From Aureispira sp. CCB-QB1 (lineage in GTDB: Bacteria > Bacteroidota > Bacteroidia > Chitinophagales > Saprospiraceae), in assembly GCF_000724545.1 (NCBI RefSeq), contig NZ_JHBV01000042.1, positions 168,556 through 232,555 on the forward strand: a DNA stretch of 64,000 nt, read 5' to 3'. Position 1 is the stretch's first letter, and each line of letters begins with the position of its first letter. This document shows, piece by piece, positions 1 to 7,975 of the stretch. The notes under the pieces are model-generated. The model saw only the letters and a list, made by a program, of their open reading frames with translations, made no database searches and was not told where the DNA came from. The position numbers and the translations under genes were made by a program.

Positions 1-1
1 A

Positions 2-580
2 TTGGTCGGACCTTCGGGATCGGGAAAAACAACTTTGTTAAATGCAATTGGTGGCTTAGATATTCCTACGAGTGGTCATATTATGGTGAGCAACCAAGAT
101 ATTGCACAATTGTCCGATAGTGAGATGATTGAGTTTAGAAAACAAAATATTGGCTTTGTCTTTCAAGCTTATAATTTAATTCCTGTATTAACCGCCAAGG
201 AGAACGTGGAATTTGTGATGTTGTTACAAGGTAAATCACAAGAAGAACGAGAGGCAAGGGTCAAAGAACTCTTGAAGGCCGTAGGTTTAGAAGATCAAAT
301 TGATCGTAGACCCGCACAATTGTCAGGGGGGCAACAACAACGGGTAGCTGTTGCGCGAGCATTGGCATCCAAGCCGATGTTTGTCTTAGCGGATGAACCG
401 ACAGCTAATTTGGATTCCAAGTCAACGGCTGATTTGCTGGATATTATGTCCCAATTAAATCAAGAAGAAAACATTACCTTCTTATTTTCCACACATGATC
501 AGCGTGTTATTGATCGAGCACGTCGTATTGTTACGTTGGAAGATGGGAAAATTATCTCAGACGAAACAGTTGCTTCCTAA
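2..580 (+). CDS. ABC transporter ATP-binding protein, LolD/MacB type (5' partial)
   Basis: This is the ATPase subunit of an ABC system of the LolD/MacB/FtsE class, which powers lipoprotein release or export of substrates from the inner membrane. Visible motifs are the Walker A loop GPSGSGKTT at the very start, the Q-loop region (FVFQAYNLIP), the signature LSGGQQQRVAVARAL, Walker B (VLADEPTANLD) and the switch histidine in STHD. The family normally has about 30 residues before Walker A, so the true start lies upstream of the window and the gene is cut. Its stop overlaps the start of the next gene by one base (TAATG), which implies translational coupling to the outer-membrane barrel. The permease subunit is not in view, so the substrate cannot be named. 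Confidence 0.93.
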   Translation: MVGPSGSGKTTLLNAIGGLDIPTSGHIMVSNQDIAQLSDSEMIEFRKQNIGFVFQAYNLIPVLTAKENVEFVMLLQGKSQEEREARVKELLKAVGLEDQIDRRPAQLSGGQQQRVAVARALASKPMFVLADEPTANLDSKSTADLLDIMSQLNQEENITFLFSTHDQRVIDRARRIVTLEDGKIISDETVAS

Positions 581-1827
581 TGGGTATGTTAAAATATTGG
601 CTTTTTTTAGTAGGGATTATTGCTCTGCCAACGTTTAGTTTTAGTCAAGACACGACCCAGTTAGACCGTGTAATTACGAAAAAGCAACGATCTAAAAAAA
701 AGAAAAAAGATCCCAATGCCCCTAAAAATTGGGCGTTGAATGGCTATCTGAAATATTTGACTTCTGTATATTTTATACATCAGCCTCAAAAAGCGATGTT
801 GCAAGATAATTTGATTCACAATCGTCTAAATTTTAGGTGGTACATCAACGATGCTTTTACATTCAAGGCAGATTTGAGAACCCGTGTGTTCTTTGGAGAA
901 TATATTAAGTTACAACCCAATTATGGACAAACAATTGTTCGTGGGGATAGCCTCAAAAATGGCTATTATGATTACTTGTCTTGGGTGTTGTTAGACCAAC
1001 GAGGTGCCGTTATTCATAGTACATTGGATCGTCTTTATTTTCAATATTCTAAGGGAAATTGGGATATCCGATTAGGACGACAGCGAATCAATTGGGGAAT
1101 CAATACGATTTGGAATCCGAACGATATTTTTAACACGTACTCTTTTACAGATTTTGATTATGAAGAACGTCCAGGAAGTGATGCTTTACGCATTCAGTAC
1201 TTTACGGGGGTTGCTTCTAGCATTGAATTTGCTGCCAAAGCTTTTACACGATGGGAAAATGCTACGGCTGCTTTTTTGTGGAAGACCAATAAATGGGAAT
1301 ATGATTTTCAAGTATTGGCTGGAATTGTTGAAGAAAACCTTGTTGTTGGAGGCGGTTGGGCTGGCAATATAAAGGGAGCTGGTTTTAAAGGAGAGTTGTC
1401 TTACTTTTACAACATTAACGATACCCTTAGCAATCGGCATAGTTTTACAGGAACAGTGAGTTTTGATTATTTATTCAGCAGCAAAACCTATTTGGTAGCG
1501 GGTTTCATGTACAACAGCAATGGCGCTACCAATGCCAATTCTAATGCCTTATTTGCTTATCGTCCATCTGCTAGAAATTTATATCCTTATCGTTATTCTA
1601 TTTTTGCTACTTTTTCACAACCTATTAAAGAAATTTTTTCGGTAGGAGTGACAGCTGTTTATAGTCCAGGAGAAAGCCATGCCTTGTTTTTAACGCCTAA
1701 TTTTGCGTATACCATCAATGAAAAGTGGGATATTTCTATTGTTGGACAAATTTCATTAAATCAGTCCAATGGGTATTATGTTAGTCCTGTTCAAGTAGCT
1801 TTTTTGAGAATTAAGTTTAGTTTTTAG
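580..1827 (+). CDS. Outer-membrane beta-barrel protein (porin-like)
   Basis: A 415-residue exported protein. A hydrophobic signal peptide (residues 1-22, ending FSFSQ) is followed by a short Lys-rich stretch and then alternating aromatic/polar strands typical of a beta-barrel, ending in the terminal aromatic signature IKFSF. The internal motif GRQRINWG...IWNPNDIFN resembles the DUF1302/alginate-export group of porin-like proteins, so a channel or receptor role in the outer membrane is likely but unproven. The gene starts inside the stop codon of the ABC ATPase and ends 6 bases before the hydrolase. This suggests an operon in which the barrel could be the outer-membrane end of the transport route. 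The family assignment is by motif only. Confidence 0.75.
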   Translation: MGMLKYWLFLVGIIALPTFSFSQDTTQLDRVITKKQRSKKKKKDPNAPKNWALNGYLKYLTSVYFIHQPQKAMLQDNLIHNRLNFRWYINDAFTFKADLRTRVFFGEYIKLQPNYGQTIVRGDSLKNGYYDYLSWVLLDQRGAVIHSTLDRLYFQYSKGNWDIRLGRQRINWGINTIWNPNDIFNTYSFTDFDYEERPGSDALRIQYFTGVASSIEFAAKAFTRWENATAAFLWKTNKWEYDFQVLAGIVEENLVVGGGWAGNIKGAGFKGELSYFYNINDTLSNRHSFTGTVSFDYLFSSKTYLVAGFMYNSNGATNANSNALFAYRPSARNLYPYRYSIFATFSQPIKEIFSVGVTAVYSPGESHALFLTPNFAYTINEKWDISIVGQISLNQSNGYYVSPVQVAFLRIKFSF

Positions 1828-1833
1828 AGAGCA

Positions 1834-2646
1834 ATGAAGAAAGATCTTATTAAGTTAAATAACTATAAGTTAGAGTATTGCTTGACAGGAAGTAAGCATT
1901 CTGAAACCATTCTTTTTGTACATGGATTGGGAGCCAATCAAAGTCAGTTTGAACAACAGCACATTTATTTTAGTGCCCAATACCAAGTTTTATCGATTAG
2001 CCTTTGTGGGCATGGCAATTCAACGGTACCTTTAGACATTTTACCAGAAAACTTTTCATTGACTCAATTAAAAAATGATCTTATACAAGTGCTTGATTTA
2101 TTAAAGATAGCAAAGGTGCATTATGTTGGTAATTCAATGGGAGGAAATGTTGGCTTAGAGTTTTTGAAGGAAAGCCCTAATCGTTTGCTTTCTTTGACGC
2201 TATTTGGAACAACAGGGAAGCTCAAAAAGTCAAGGTTTTTGGTCGCTTGTATGAAAATATTGTATCAAATTCTAAGTATACAAATAATAGCGAATTTGTC
2301 TCGATTGGCAGGAACCACTAGCTTTTCTCAAGCTAAAATAGCCACTATGATTTCCAAAGCTTCTAAAAAGGCAATTCTTTACTGTCTGCCTCATTTAGCA
2401 AATTTTGATTATCTAATGGATATTAAGAATTCTAAAGCACCTACCTTATTATTAGTAGGAGAAAAAGATAAGGAAATAAATGCTTGCCTAGACAGTACAA
2501 TTGAAGCTTTTCAAGCTAGGGGAAATTTTCAACTAAAGTCTATCAAAGGAGCTGGACATTTTATAAATTTGGATGCTCCAGAGTTATTTAATCGAGAGCT
2601 AGAAGCCTTTTTGCAGGGTAGGAAATTATCTTCACCAAAAACGTAA
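1834..2646 (+). CDS. Alpha/beta hydrolase
   Basis: A 270-residue alpha/beta-hydrolase fold enzyme with no signal peptide, so probably cytoplasmic. The oxyanion region is FVHGLGANQ. The nucleophile elbow GNSMGG carries the catalytic Ser. The acid is likely the Asp in LVGEKDKE and the base the His in GAGHFINLDAP near the C-terminus, so the triad is complete. The length suits the esterase/lipase/C-C hydrolase branch. The substrate cannot be read from sequence. It begins 6 bases after the barrel gene and is followed after 2 bases by the macro-domain gene, so all four genes look co-transcribed. Confidence 0.9.
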   Translation: MKKDLIKLNNYKLEYCLTGSKHSETILFVHGLGANQSQFEQQHIYFSAQYQVLSISLCGHGNSTVPLDILPENFSLTQLKNDLIQVLDLLKIAKVHYVGNSMGGNVGLEFLKESPNRLLSLTLFGTTGKLKKSRFLVACMKILYQILSIQIIANLSRLAGTTSFSQAKIATMISKASKKAILYCLPHLANFDYLMDIKNSKAPTLLLVGEKDKEINACLDSTIEAFQARGNFQLKSIKGAGHFINLDAPELFNRELEAFLQGRKLSSPKT

Positions 2647-2648
2647 AC

Positions 2649-3098
2649 ATGAAAACAATAACAGGAGACTTAATTCAGTTGGCATTAGAAGGAGTCTTTG
2701 AGGTAATTGTACACGGATGTAATTGCTATGGTACAATGGGGGCTGGAATTGCCAAAGGTATAAAAAAGCATTTTCCAGAAGCTTATGAAGCTGATTTGAA
2801 AACCGAAAAAGGGGCAAAGGATAAATTAGGTACCTTTAGTTTTGCCAATATTGAGGATAAAAACTTGATTGTAGTGAACGCTTATACGCAATATCATTGG
2901 AGAGGAACTGGGAGAAAAGTTGACTATGAAGCGGTACGAGCTGTTTTTAAACAGATCAAAAAACAATTTGAGGGAAAAAAGATAGCCTATCCAGCCATTG
3001 GAGCGGGGTTGGCAGGTGGAGATTGGAACATTATTGCCACAATTATTAGAGAAGAATTAGAAGGAGAGGATCATACCTTTGTTTTGTATCAAGCTTAA
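2649..3098 (+). CDS. Macro domain protein (ADP-ribose binding)
   Basis: A 149-residue single macro domain. The N-terminal segment VHGCNCYGTMGAGIAKGI is the ligand-binding loop of the POA1/Appr-1''-phosphatase-like branch, and the second glycine-rich loop is PAIGAGLAGGDW. Known relatives bind or hydrolyse ADP-ribose derivatives (ADP-ribose-1''-phosphate, ADP-ribosylated substrates). The whole protein is the domain, with no signal peptide, so it should be cytoplasmic. It sits 2 bases after the hydrolase stop and is the last gene of the four-gene operon. Whether it reverses an ADP-ribosyl modification or acts in tRNA-splicing-type metabolite clearance is not shown. Confidence 0.92.
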   Translation: MKTITGDLIQLALEGVFEVIVHGCNCYGTMGAGIAKGIKKHFPEAYEADLKTEKGAKDKLGTFSFANIEDKNLIVVNAYTQYHWRGTGRKVDYEAVRAVFKQIKKQFEGKKIAYPAIGAGLAGGDWNIIATIIREELEGEDHTFVLYQA

Positions 3099-3286
3099 TG
3101 AGTATAAGTAATCGTTCAGAAAAAAAATCTAAGAATAAGGCTATTTTTTTACCTATAATTTTTATGCCTACTTGCTTATATTATAAAACTATACAGATTT
3201 TACTTTTTAAGAATTAAAAGCAGAATCTACTCCAAAAAAGAGCTTATACTCTGTTTTGAAGGGGCATATTGGAGCTTGGGAAATCG

Positions 3287-3405
3287 GGATGGCTTGTACT
3301 AGTAGTACAAAAGAATAAGCCTACGAAGAATACGTCCGCATTTGTCAGTTGTGACGAAGGAACAATCATTTGACAAATGCAGTATTCGAGTAGAGTAAGC
3401 CATCC
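3287..3405. repeat. Nested inverted repeat with three-way-junction layout
   Basis: An outer 9-bp stem, GGATGGCTT (3287-3295) with AAGCCATCC (3397-3405), encloses two hairpins. The first pairs TTGTACT (3294-3300) with AGTACAA (3304-3310). The second pairs GAATAC (3328-3333) with GTATTC (3382-3387) and GCATTTGTCA (3338-3347) with TGACAAATGC (3371-3380). All arms are perfect. The outer stem and first hairpin share two bases, so they compete slightly. It could be a structured RNA in the cobT leader, a MITE-like palindromic element or a transposon end. It lies about 190 bases upstream of the predicted cobT promoter, so a leader role would need a second, more distal promoter. Confidence 0.6.
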
Positions 3406-3594
3406 AAGCGTAAATTAAGCCCTTGATTTTGCTTCTTTTATCAAGAAAAGAAGATACAAAAATCTTATTTAAAATTTGTGTACGGTTTAATAACTTAGAT
3501 TAGAGAAATTAATGAGATAGCTTTAGAAAGCTACCAAAGAATTTTTTCTATACAGTTTGTGACAAAACTAATTTTAATAGAGCATTTTTAAAGC

Positions 3595-3602
3595 TATCTT
3601 TG
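3595..3602 (+). promoter_or_regulatory. Predicted -7 box TATCTTTG for cobT
   Basis: TATCTTTG matches the Bacteroidota sigma-A -7 consensus TAnnTTTG and lies 31 bases before the cobT ATG. No TTG -33 box is present at the expected 19-23 base spacing, so this is a partial match only. Confidence 0.4.
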
Positions 3603-3633
3603 CAAACAGTCATTGACCTCAAAAAATGCAACA

Positions 3634-4635
3634 ATGTTAGACGCAATTCAACACAAGATCAATTTTAAAACCAAACCACTAGGAGCATTAGGATATTTAG
3701 AAACACTCGCAGAGCAAATTTGTGTCGTACAGAATACTTTGTGTCCTCAGTTAATCAAGCCAACGTTATTGGTTTTTGCTGCTGATCATGGCATTGCACA
3801 AGATGGTGTAAGTGCTTATCCTGCTGAAGTAACTGCTCAGATGGTGCTCAACTTTTTAAATGGAGGAGCTGCTATTAATGTATTTTGCCGTCAGAATGAT
3901 ATAACGTTTAAAGTGATAGATGCTGGAGTGAATTTTGATTTTGAGGCAGACCCATGCCTTATTGATGCCAAAATTAGTAAGGGAACGAAAAGTTCCTTAA
4001 CAGGAATGGCAATGTCCCAGAAAGAACTGAACGACTGTTTTACCAAAGCCAATACAATATTGTTAGAGTTGTATGCATCAGGTTGTAATATAGTGGGCTT
4101 TGGAGAAATGGGGATAGGAAATACTTCTTCTGCTAGTTTGTTGATGAGTGCTTTGTGCGACTTGCCAATAGAGGACTGTGTAGGTAGAGGCACGGGGCTG
4201 GATGATGAACAATTGCAACGAAAAGTGGACATTCTGAAGGCGGTTCAAAAGCATCACCGCAAGCCTCAGGATGCCAAAGAAGCCTTGTGCTTTTTTGGAG
4301 GTTATGAAATTGCTCAAATTTGTAGCGCTATGCTAACTGCCTATGAAAAAAATATGCTCATCTTAGTAGATGGTTTTATAGCAACCGCTGCTTTTTTGTG
4401 TGCTTATCACATAAACCCCAAAATAAAAGAAAATGCTATTTTTTGTCATCAAAGTGATGAACAAGGGCATGGTCGAATGTTGACGTATTTAGATGCAAAG
4501 CCACTGTTAAATTTAGGTTTGCGTTTGGGAGAAGGAACGGGCTGTGCCTTGGCTTATCCGTTGGTGAAAAGTGCGGTTCAGTTTGTGAATGAAATGGCAA
4601 GTTTTGAAAGCGCAGGTGTGCAAAATAAATCATAG
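3634..4635 (+). CDS. cobT: Nicotinate-nucleotide--dimethylbenzimidazole phosphoribosyltransferase CobT
   Basis: CobT makes alpha-ribazole 5'-phosphate from nicotinate mononucleotide and a lower-ligand base, activating the base for the nucleotide loop of cobalamin. The 333-residue protein has the family N-terminus (TKPLGALGYLE), LVFAADHGIAQDGVSAYP, GFGEMGIGNTSSAS and the C-terminal RLGEGTG. Glu158 and Glu300 of this protein fall at the positions of the catalytic/base-binding glutamates of known CobT. I chose the ATG at 3634. The frame is open upstream to a TTG at 3613, but the extra seven residues are not family-like. It is followed 2 bases later by cobS. Confidence 0.96.
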   Translation: MLDAIQHKINFKTKPLGALGYLETLAEQICVVQNTLCPQLIKPTLLVFAADHGIAQDGVSAYPAEVTAQMVLNFLNGGAAINVFCRQNDITFKVIDAGVNFDFEADPCLIDAKISKGTKSSLTGMAMSQKELNDCFTKANTILLELYASGCNIVGFGEMGIGNTSSASLLMSALCDLPIEDCVGRGTGLDDEQLQRKVDILKAVQKHHRKPQDAKEALCFFGGYEIAQICSAMLTAYEKNMLILVDGFIATAAFLCAYHINPKIKENAIFCHQSDEQGHGRMLTYLDAKPLLNLGLRLGEGTGCALAYPLVKSAVQFVNEMASFESAGVQNKS

Positions 4636-4637
4636 TT

Positions 4638-5411
4638 ATGCTTAAACAGGAGCTTCATATCTTTTTTACTGCAGTAATGTTTTATACCCGAATACCTTGT
4701 CCTAGCTGGGTAGATCATTCAGAAGATTATCTAAATCAAGCCACTCGTTATTTTCCACTTATTGGTTGGATCGTAGGAGGAACAACGGCTTTGTTAATTT
4801 ACGGACTCTACTTTTTACTGCCTATCTCTGTCGTGGTTCTGTTATCGTTAGCTTATAGTGTATTATTAACAGGGGCATTTCATGAAGATGGTTTTGCAGA
4901 TGTTTGTGATGGTTTTGGAGGAGGTTGGACAAAGGATAGAATCTTGGAGATAATGAAAGATAGCCGAGTGGGTGCCTATGGAGCTATAGGAATGATTATT
5001 CTGCTTTTGTTAAAGGTGTTTGTCTTAATAGAGTTGTTTCAAATAGATGTGATGTATGCTCTAAAAGCGATCGTGTTAGGACATGTTTTGAGTCGATTTA
5101 GTGCTGTGACAATGATTTTTACACACGAATATTCTAGAGCAGATGCAAAAAGTAAGGTGAAACCGATTGCTAAAAAATTGAGTAAATCTAGCTTGTGGAT
5201 CAGTTCATTTTGGGTTATTCCTGCTTTATTATGGTTTCAAAGTAGCTGGATATTGCTTGTGTTAATTCCTGTTTATATGATGAAAATGTATTTAGCGCAC
5301 TATTTTACAAAATGGATTGGAGGATACACAGGAGATTGTTTGGGGGCTACCCAGCAGATTAATGAAATAGTAACGCTTTTATTTTGTCTTGGTTTATGGA
5401 AATTTATTTGA
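4638..5411 (+). CDS. cobS: Adenosylcobinamide-GDP ribazoletransferase CobS (cobalamin synthase)
   Basis: A 257-residue polytopic inner-membrane enzyme that joins adenosylcobinamide-GDP to alpha-ribazole (or its phosphate), giving adenosylcobalamin. It shows the family block GAFHEDGFADVCDGFGGG followed by RILEIMKDSRVGAYG, an Asp-rich metal/GDP-binding region, plus the late GGYTGDCLGA motif and about six hydrophobic segments. It starts 2 bases after cobT, and its last 16 bases overlap the start of cobC, so the three genes form one operon. The length is normal for the family. Confidence 0.96.
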   Translation: MLKQELHIFFTAVMFYTRIPCPSWVDHSEDYLNQATRYFPLIGWIVGGTTALLIYGLYFLLPISVVVLLSLAYSVLLTGAFHEDGFADVCDGFGGGWTKDRILEIMKDSRVGAYGAIGMIILLLLKVFVLIELFQIDVMYALKAIVLGHVLSRFSAVTMIFTHEYSRADAKSKVKPIAKKLSKSSLWISSFWVIPALLWFQSSWILLVLIPVYMMKMYLAHYFTKWIGGYTGDCLGATQQINEIVTLLFCLGLWKFI

Positions 5412-5959
5412 TTCGACATACGACACCTTCTATTGCCAAGGGGATTTGTTATGGTCAAACAGATGTTTGGGTAGAGCCCACTTTGTTTGATAAAGAACGA
5501 AAATTGGTTCAAAAAAAATTGCCATCTGACATTCAATATGGTTACTCTAGTCCGCTTCGTAGATGTACAGAATTGGCTACAGAACTCTTTGATAATATAC
5601 AGGTAGACGCTCGTTTGATGGAATTAAATTTTGGAAATTGGGAGCAAGAAGCTTGGAACAATATTGCGCCGTCAGAGTTAAAACCTTGGATGGAAGATTT
5701 TGTACAAGTTGCCCCTCCAAATGGAGAGAGTTACAGGGAGCTGCATCAACGCACCAATGCCTTCTGGGAAGACTTATTGGAGCGTAACGATTCACCTGTT
5801 GCTGTCGTAACACACGCTGGTGTTATTCGAAGTTTTCTTAGCTGGATGCTAGAGTTGCCTTTGTCCAATTCATTTCGCATAGATATTGCATATGGAGGAG
5901 TGGTTCATGCCCTTGTAGCAAAAGACAAACACTATAATAAGTTAATAAGAATAGGATGA
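5396..5959 (+). CDS. cobC: Histidine phosphatase, probable alpha-ribazole phosphatase CobC
   Basis: A 187-residue member of the histidine phosphatase (phosphoglycerate mutase-like) superfamily. The phospho-acceptor motif is LIRHTTP at the N-terminus, followed by GICYGQTDVWV. The second active-site segment is SPLRRCTELA, with ELNFGNWEQ and the late VVTHAGVIRSFL carrying the second catalytic His. Position in a cobT-cobS operon identifies it as the phosphatase acting on alpha-ribazole phosphate or cobalamin phosphate. The ATG at 5396 begins MEIYLIRH, as in the family. An in-frame TTG four codons upstream is less likely. It overlaps cobS by 16 bases. Confidence 0.9.
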   Translation: MEIYLIRHTTPSIAKGICYGQTDVWVEPTLFDKERKLVQKKLPSDIQYGYSSPLRRCTELATELFDNIQVDARLMELNFGNWEQEAWNNIAPSELKPWMEDFVQVAPPNGESYRELHQRTNAFWEDLLERNDSPVAVVTHAGVIRSFLSWMLELPLSNSFRIDIAYGGVVHALVAKDKHYNKLIRIG

Positions 5960-5963
5960 GTGT

Positions 5964-6395
5964 TTAAATTTTTTGATTTTCATAAGCTGCCCAACTATCC
6001 AAAACCGAAATATTGTAATCAATTTTTGTAAATGCTTTGGTAAGCTGCCAATTGTTATCCGAATCTACTAGAATTTTTTTGACTTCTTTTAGAGGATCTT
6101 GTAAGTGAATATAGAGCTTCTGTTGGCTCTTAATGTCATCAGGAGTACTCAAGCCAACCAAAGACCATTTATTAATTGGGAAAAATTCTCGTTTTCTAAA
6201 TTGATTATCCCAAACAGCATAATCATAAAGCATGAGTTTTTTCATTCCTGAGGTTTGGATATAACGATCTGTTTCCATCTTTTTTATCCAAAGATGAACG
6301 TTAGGAATGATAGCAGGTCTAGGGTCATTCCAACTAGTTCTTCTAATGACGTCCCATTCTTCGGACAAACCAATCCACCATATTGATTTTGACAT
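5964..6395 (-). CDS. Hypothetical protein, 143 aa
   Basis: I do not recognise a family. The protein is 143 residues, rich in Trp (IWWIGLSEEWDV, HLWIKKM, WDNQF, INKWSLVG) and charged residues, with no signal peptide or membrane segment, so it is probably a small cytoplasmic globular protein. The ATG at 6393-6395 begins a continuous frame and the stop lies 4 bases from the convergent cobC stop. It is downstream of, and on the same strand as, the EamA transporter gene, with 126 bases between. Base composition resembles the neighbours. That it is a real gene is likely from length and placement, but not proven. Confidence 0.65.
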   Translation of the reverse strand: MSKSIWWIGLSEEWDVIRRTSWNDPRPAIIPNVHLWIKKMETDRYIQTSGMKKLMLYDYAVWDNQFRKREFFPINKWSLVGLSTPDDIKSQQKLYIHLQDPLKEVKKILVDSDNNWQLTKAFTKIDYNISVLDSWAAYENQKI

Positions 6396-6521
6396 ATGCA
6401 GCGTTGTTTTGATACGAGCTAAAACTTTTTGTATTGGTTGCTTATTGCTTTTTTTTAAAACTACTCATTACTCTTACAATCTATTAAATATAGTAATTTC
6501 AAGTTCAAAATAAGGCATTAT

Positions 6522-7430
6522 TCATTGGTTTTTTATCATCACATATAAAGTAACAGCTAGAATGATACTGCCACCTAAGTAGACATAGAGACTAGGACTT
6601 TCTCCTAAGAAAAGCCAAGCCAATAAGATGGCATAAAGCGGCTCCAAGCTAGCTATTAAACTAGCCGTTCTTGCTTTTAAGGCTTGCATACTGTGAATGA
6701 ATAGTGTATGCGCAATAGCTGTAAATATAATTCCTAATAAAAGCAAATAAAGCCAATCTTGGGTAGTTCCTTCAAAAATATCAAGGGCAAAAAAAGGCAT
6801 TAAAAAAATGGCAGCAATCCCATTTTGATAAAAAGAAACACAGTTGCTTGTATATCCCTTTAACATACGTTTGCTTAGTAAGGTTAAAACAGCAAACGAA
6901 GCCCCAGAGGCAATCCCCCACAGTGCCCCTTGTGTATAACGATTGTTATAGTCAAAATCAGGCAGTACCAATGCAACACCTATAAAAACGATGAAAGCTA
7001 AGAGAAGGTTAGTTGCTTTTAGGGGTTCGTGATTTAAGAATGGTTCTAATAATGTTGTAAAAATCGGAAACGTAGAAAATGTCAGTACACCAATGGCGAC
7101 ACTTGAATTTTGGATCGCTTCAAAAAAAGCGACCCAATGAAATGCTAAAATGATTCCTAGTAAACAAAAAACAATAAAGTCTTGGGTTGATTGAGGACGG
7201 AATTGTTGTACACGAACAGAGGACTGAGAAGGATAAAAGTTGGATAGCTGACTAAAAAAATAGACAAATAGAGCGCCTAAGCATGCTCGACCTAAGACAA
7301 TGCTACCTGCAGGCAAGTCAATTAGCTTTCCAAACAACCCTGCTCCTCCAAATAAGAGAACGGCTATATGAATACTTAGATAGGCATGTGTTTTAGGGGG
7401 ATAGGAATTGGCATCAGGTGCGGTAGGCAT
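6522..7430 (-). CDS. EamA/DMT-family transporter
   Basis: A 302-residue inner-membrane protein of the drug/metabolite transporter superfamily. It has about ten hydrophobic segments arranged as two five-helix EamA repeats. Each repeat shows the small-residue-rich helices typical of the family (AILLFGGAGLFGKL at the start of the first, WGIASGASFAVLTLLSKR at the start of the second, SLIASLEPLYAILLAWLFLGE near the end). Members export metabolites or amino acids, and the substrate is unknown here. The ATG at 7430 was chosen. An in-frame TTG three codons upstream is possible. Confidence 0.92.
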   Translation of the reverse strand: MPTAPDANSYPPKTHAYLSIHIAVLLFGGAGLFGKLIDLPAGSIVLGRACLGALFVYFFSQLSNFYPSQSSVRVQQFRPQSTQDFIVFCLLGIILAFHWVAFFEAIQNSSVAIGVLTFSTFPIFTTLLEPFLNHEPLKATNLLLAFIVFIGVALVLPDFDYNNRYTQGALWGIASGASFAVLTLLSKRMLKGYTSNCVSFYQNGIAAIFLMPFFALDIFEGTTQDWLYLLLLGIIFTAIAHTLFIHSMQALKARTASLIASLEPLYAILLAWLFLGESPSLYVYLGGSIILAVTLYVMIKNQ

Positions 7431-7645
7431 GAGAAACAAGTTAAGAATAATAGAACAGTGTGTTTACACGAAGTTAAGTAAAATAGAGGCCTCAAATGCT
7501 ATTTTTCAATTAAAAGTGAATCAGCATGATAAGATAATACAACTCAACGGAAAGTTTAAGTGTAGAATTTTTTACTATTCCTTTTCGTTTGCGTATTTTT
7601 GTAGTCAATAACTCATTTAATAAATGAACTATTCAAGTTTCTAAC

Positions 7646-7798
7646 ATTACTTCGTGGGAAAATCGCATCAGTTTGATTATCATTATTAATAGAGTATATT
7701 TTTGTTGCTTGATTCTTTAAAGGGTTGATAATTAAGATGGTGTAAAGATGTTTTTGGGGTTTTTTACAAAAAAGCTAAAAAATCCACGAAGTACTATT
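7646..7798. repeat. Dispersed inverted-repeat element, copy 1
   Basis: The ends are ACTTCGTGGG near 7649-7658 and TCCACGAAGT near 7783-7792, forming terminal inverted repeats. The left end continues as GAAAATCGCATCAGTTTGATTATCA, nearly the same as the left end of the copy at 45426. The right half carries a partial complement (GTTGATAATTAAGATGGTG) and a second foldback of T-rich against A-rich tracts. There is no coding capacity. It is MITE-like in size and form. Confidence 0.6.
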
Positions 7799-7864
7799 CT
7801 AAATAAGTGGGGAGAAAAAAGTAAGACTAAAATAAGGTTGTTTGACTACGCTGTTATTGCTTAG

Positions 7865-7975
7865 TCATTACTCCGTTGAAACTATGTAGTAGCAGCGAAC
7901 TGAGCTTCGCAAGTTCACAGTAACAAAACAAAGCGATCTCGTGAAGTCGAAACTAAAAAAGCAACGGAGCATTAT
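7865..7975. repeat. Dispersed inverted-repeat element, copy 2
   Basis: It starts GTCATTACTCCGTTGAA, identical to the start of the copy at 45426, and ends CAACGGAGCATTAT, the inverted complement of the start. The interior has TAGTAGCAGCGAACTGAGC and GCAAGTTCACAGTAACAAA. The same interior motif occurs just outside the right end of the 45426 copy, so the two loci share two modules in different arrangements. Confidence 0.6.

Larger units (their letters stand above)
3099..3633. other. Intergenic region with a three-stem inverted-repeat structure
   Basis: No gene is seen in these 535 bases. The region contains a nested inverted repeat at 3287-3405 (separate entry), a short hairpin around 3519-3534 (TAGCTTT/AAAGCTA) and a promoter -7 box at 3595-3602 for cobT. 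I looked for a cobalamin riboswitch ahead of cobT and found no B12-box-like GCCACTG motif. Confidence 0.6.

Noticed and set aside
3099..3633. Cobalamin riboswitch ahead of cobT
   Set aside because: No B12-box-like GCCACTG or typical core was found. The folded structure at 3287-3405 has a different layout.
7408..7611. 67-residue plus-strand frame
   Set aside because: It overlaps the EamA start codon region, has no domain and runs into the inverted-repeat area.
7646..7975. Insertion sequence between EamA and map
   Set aside because: There is terminal inversion but no transposase-sized frame. The elements are too small and look non-autonomous.
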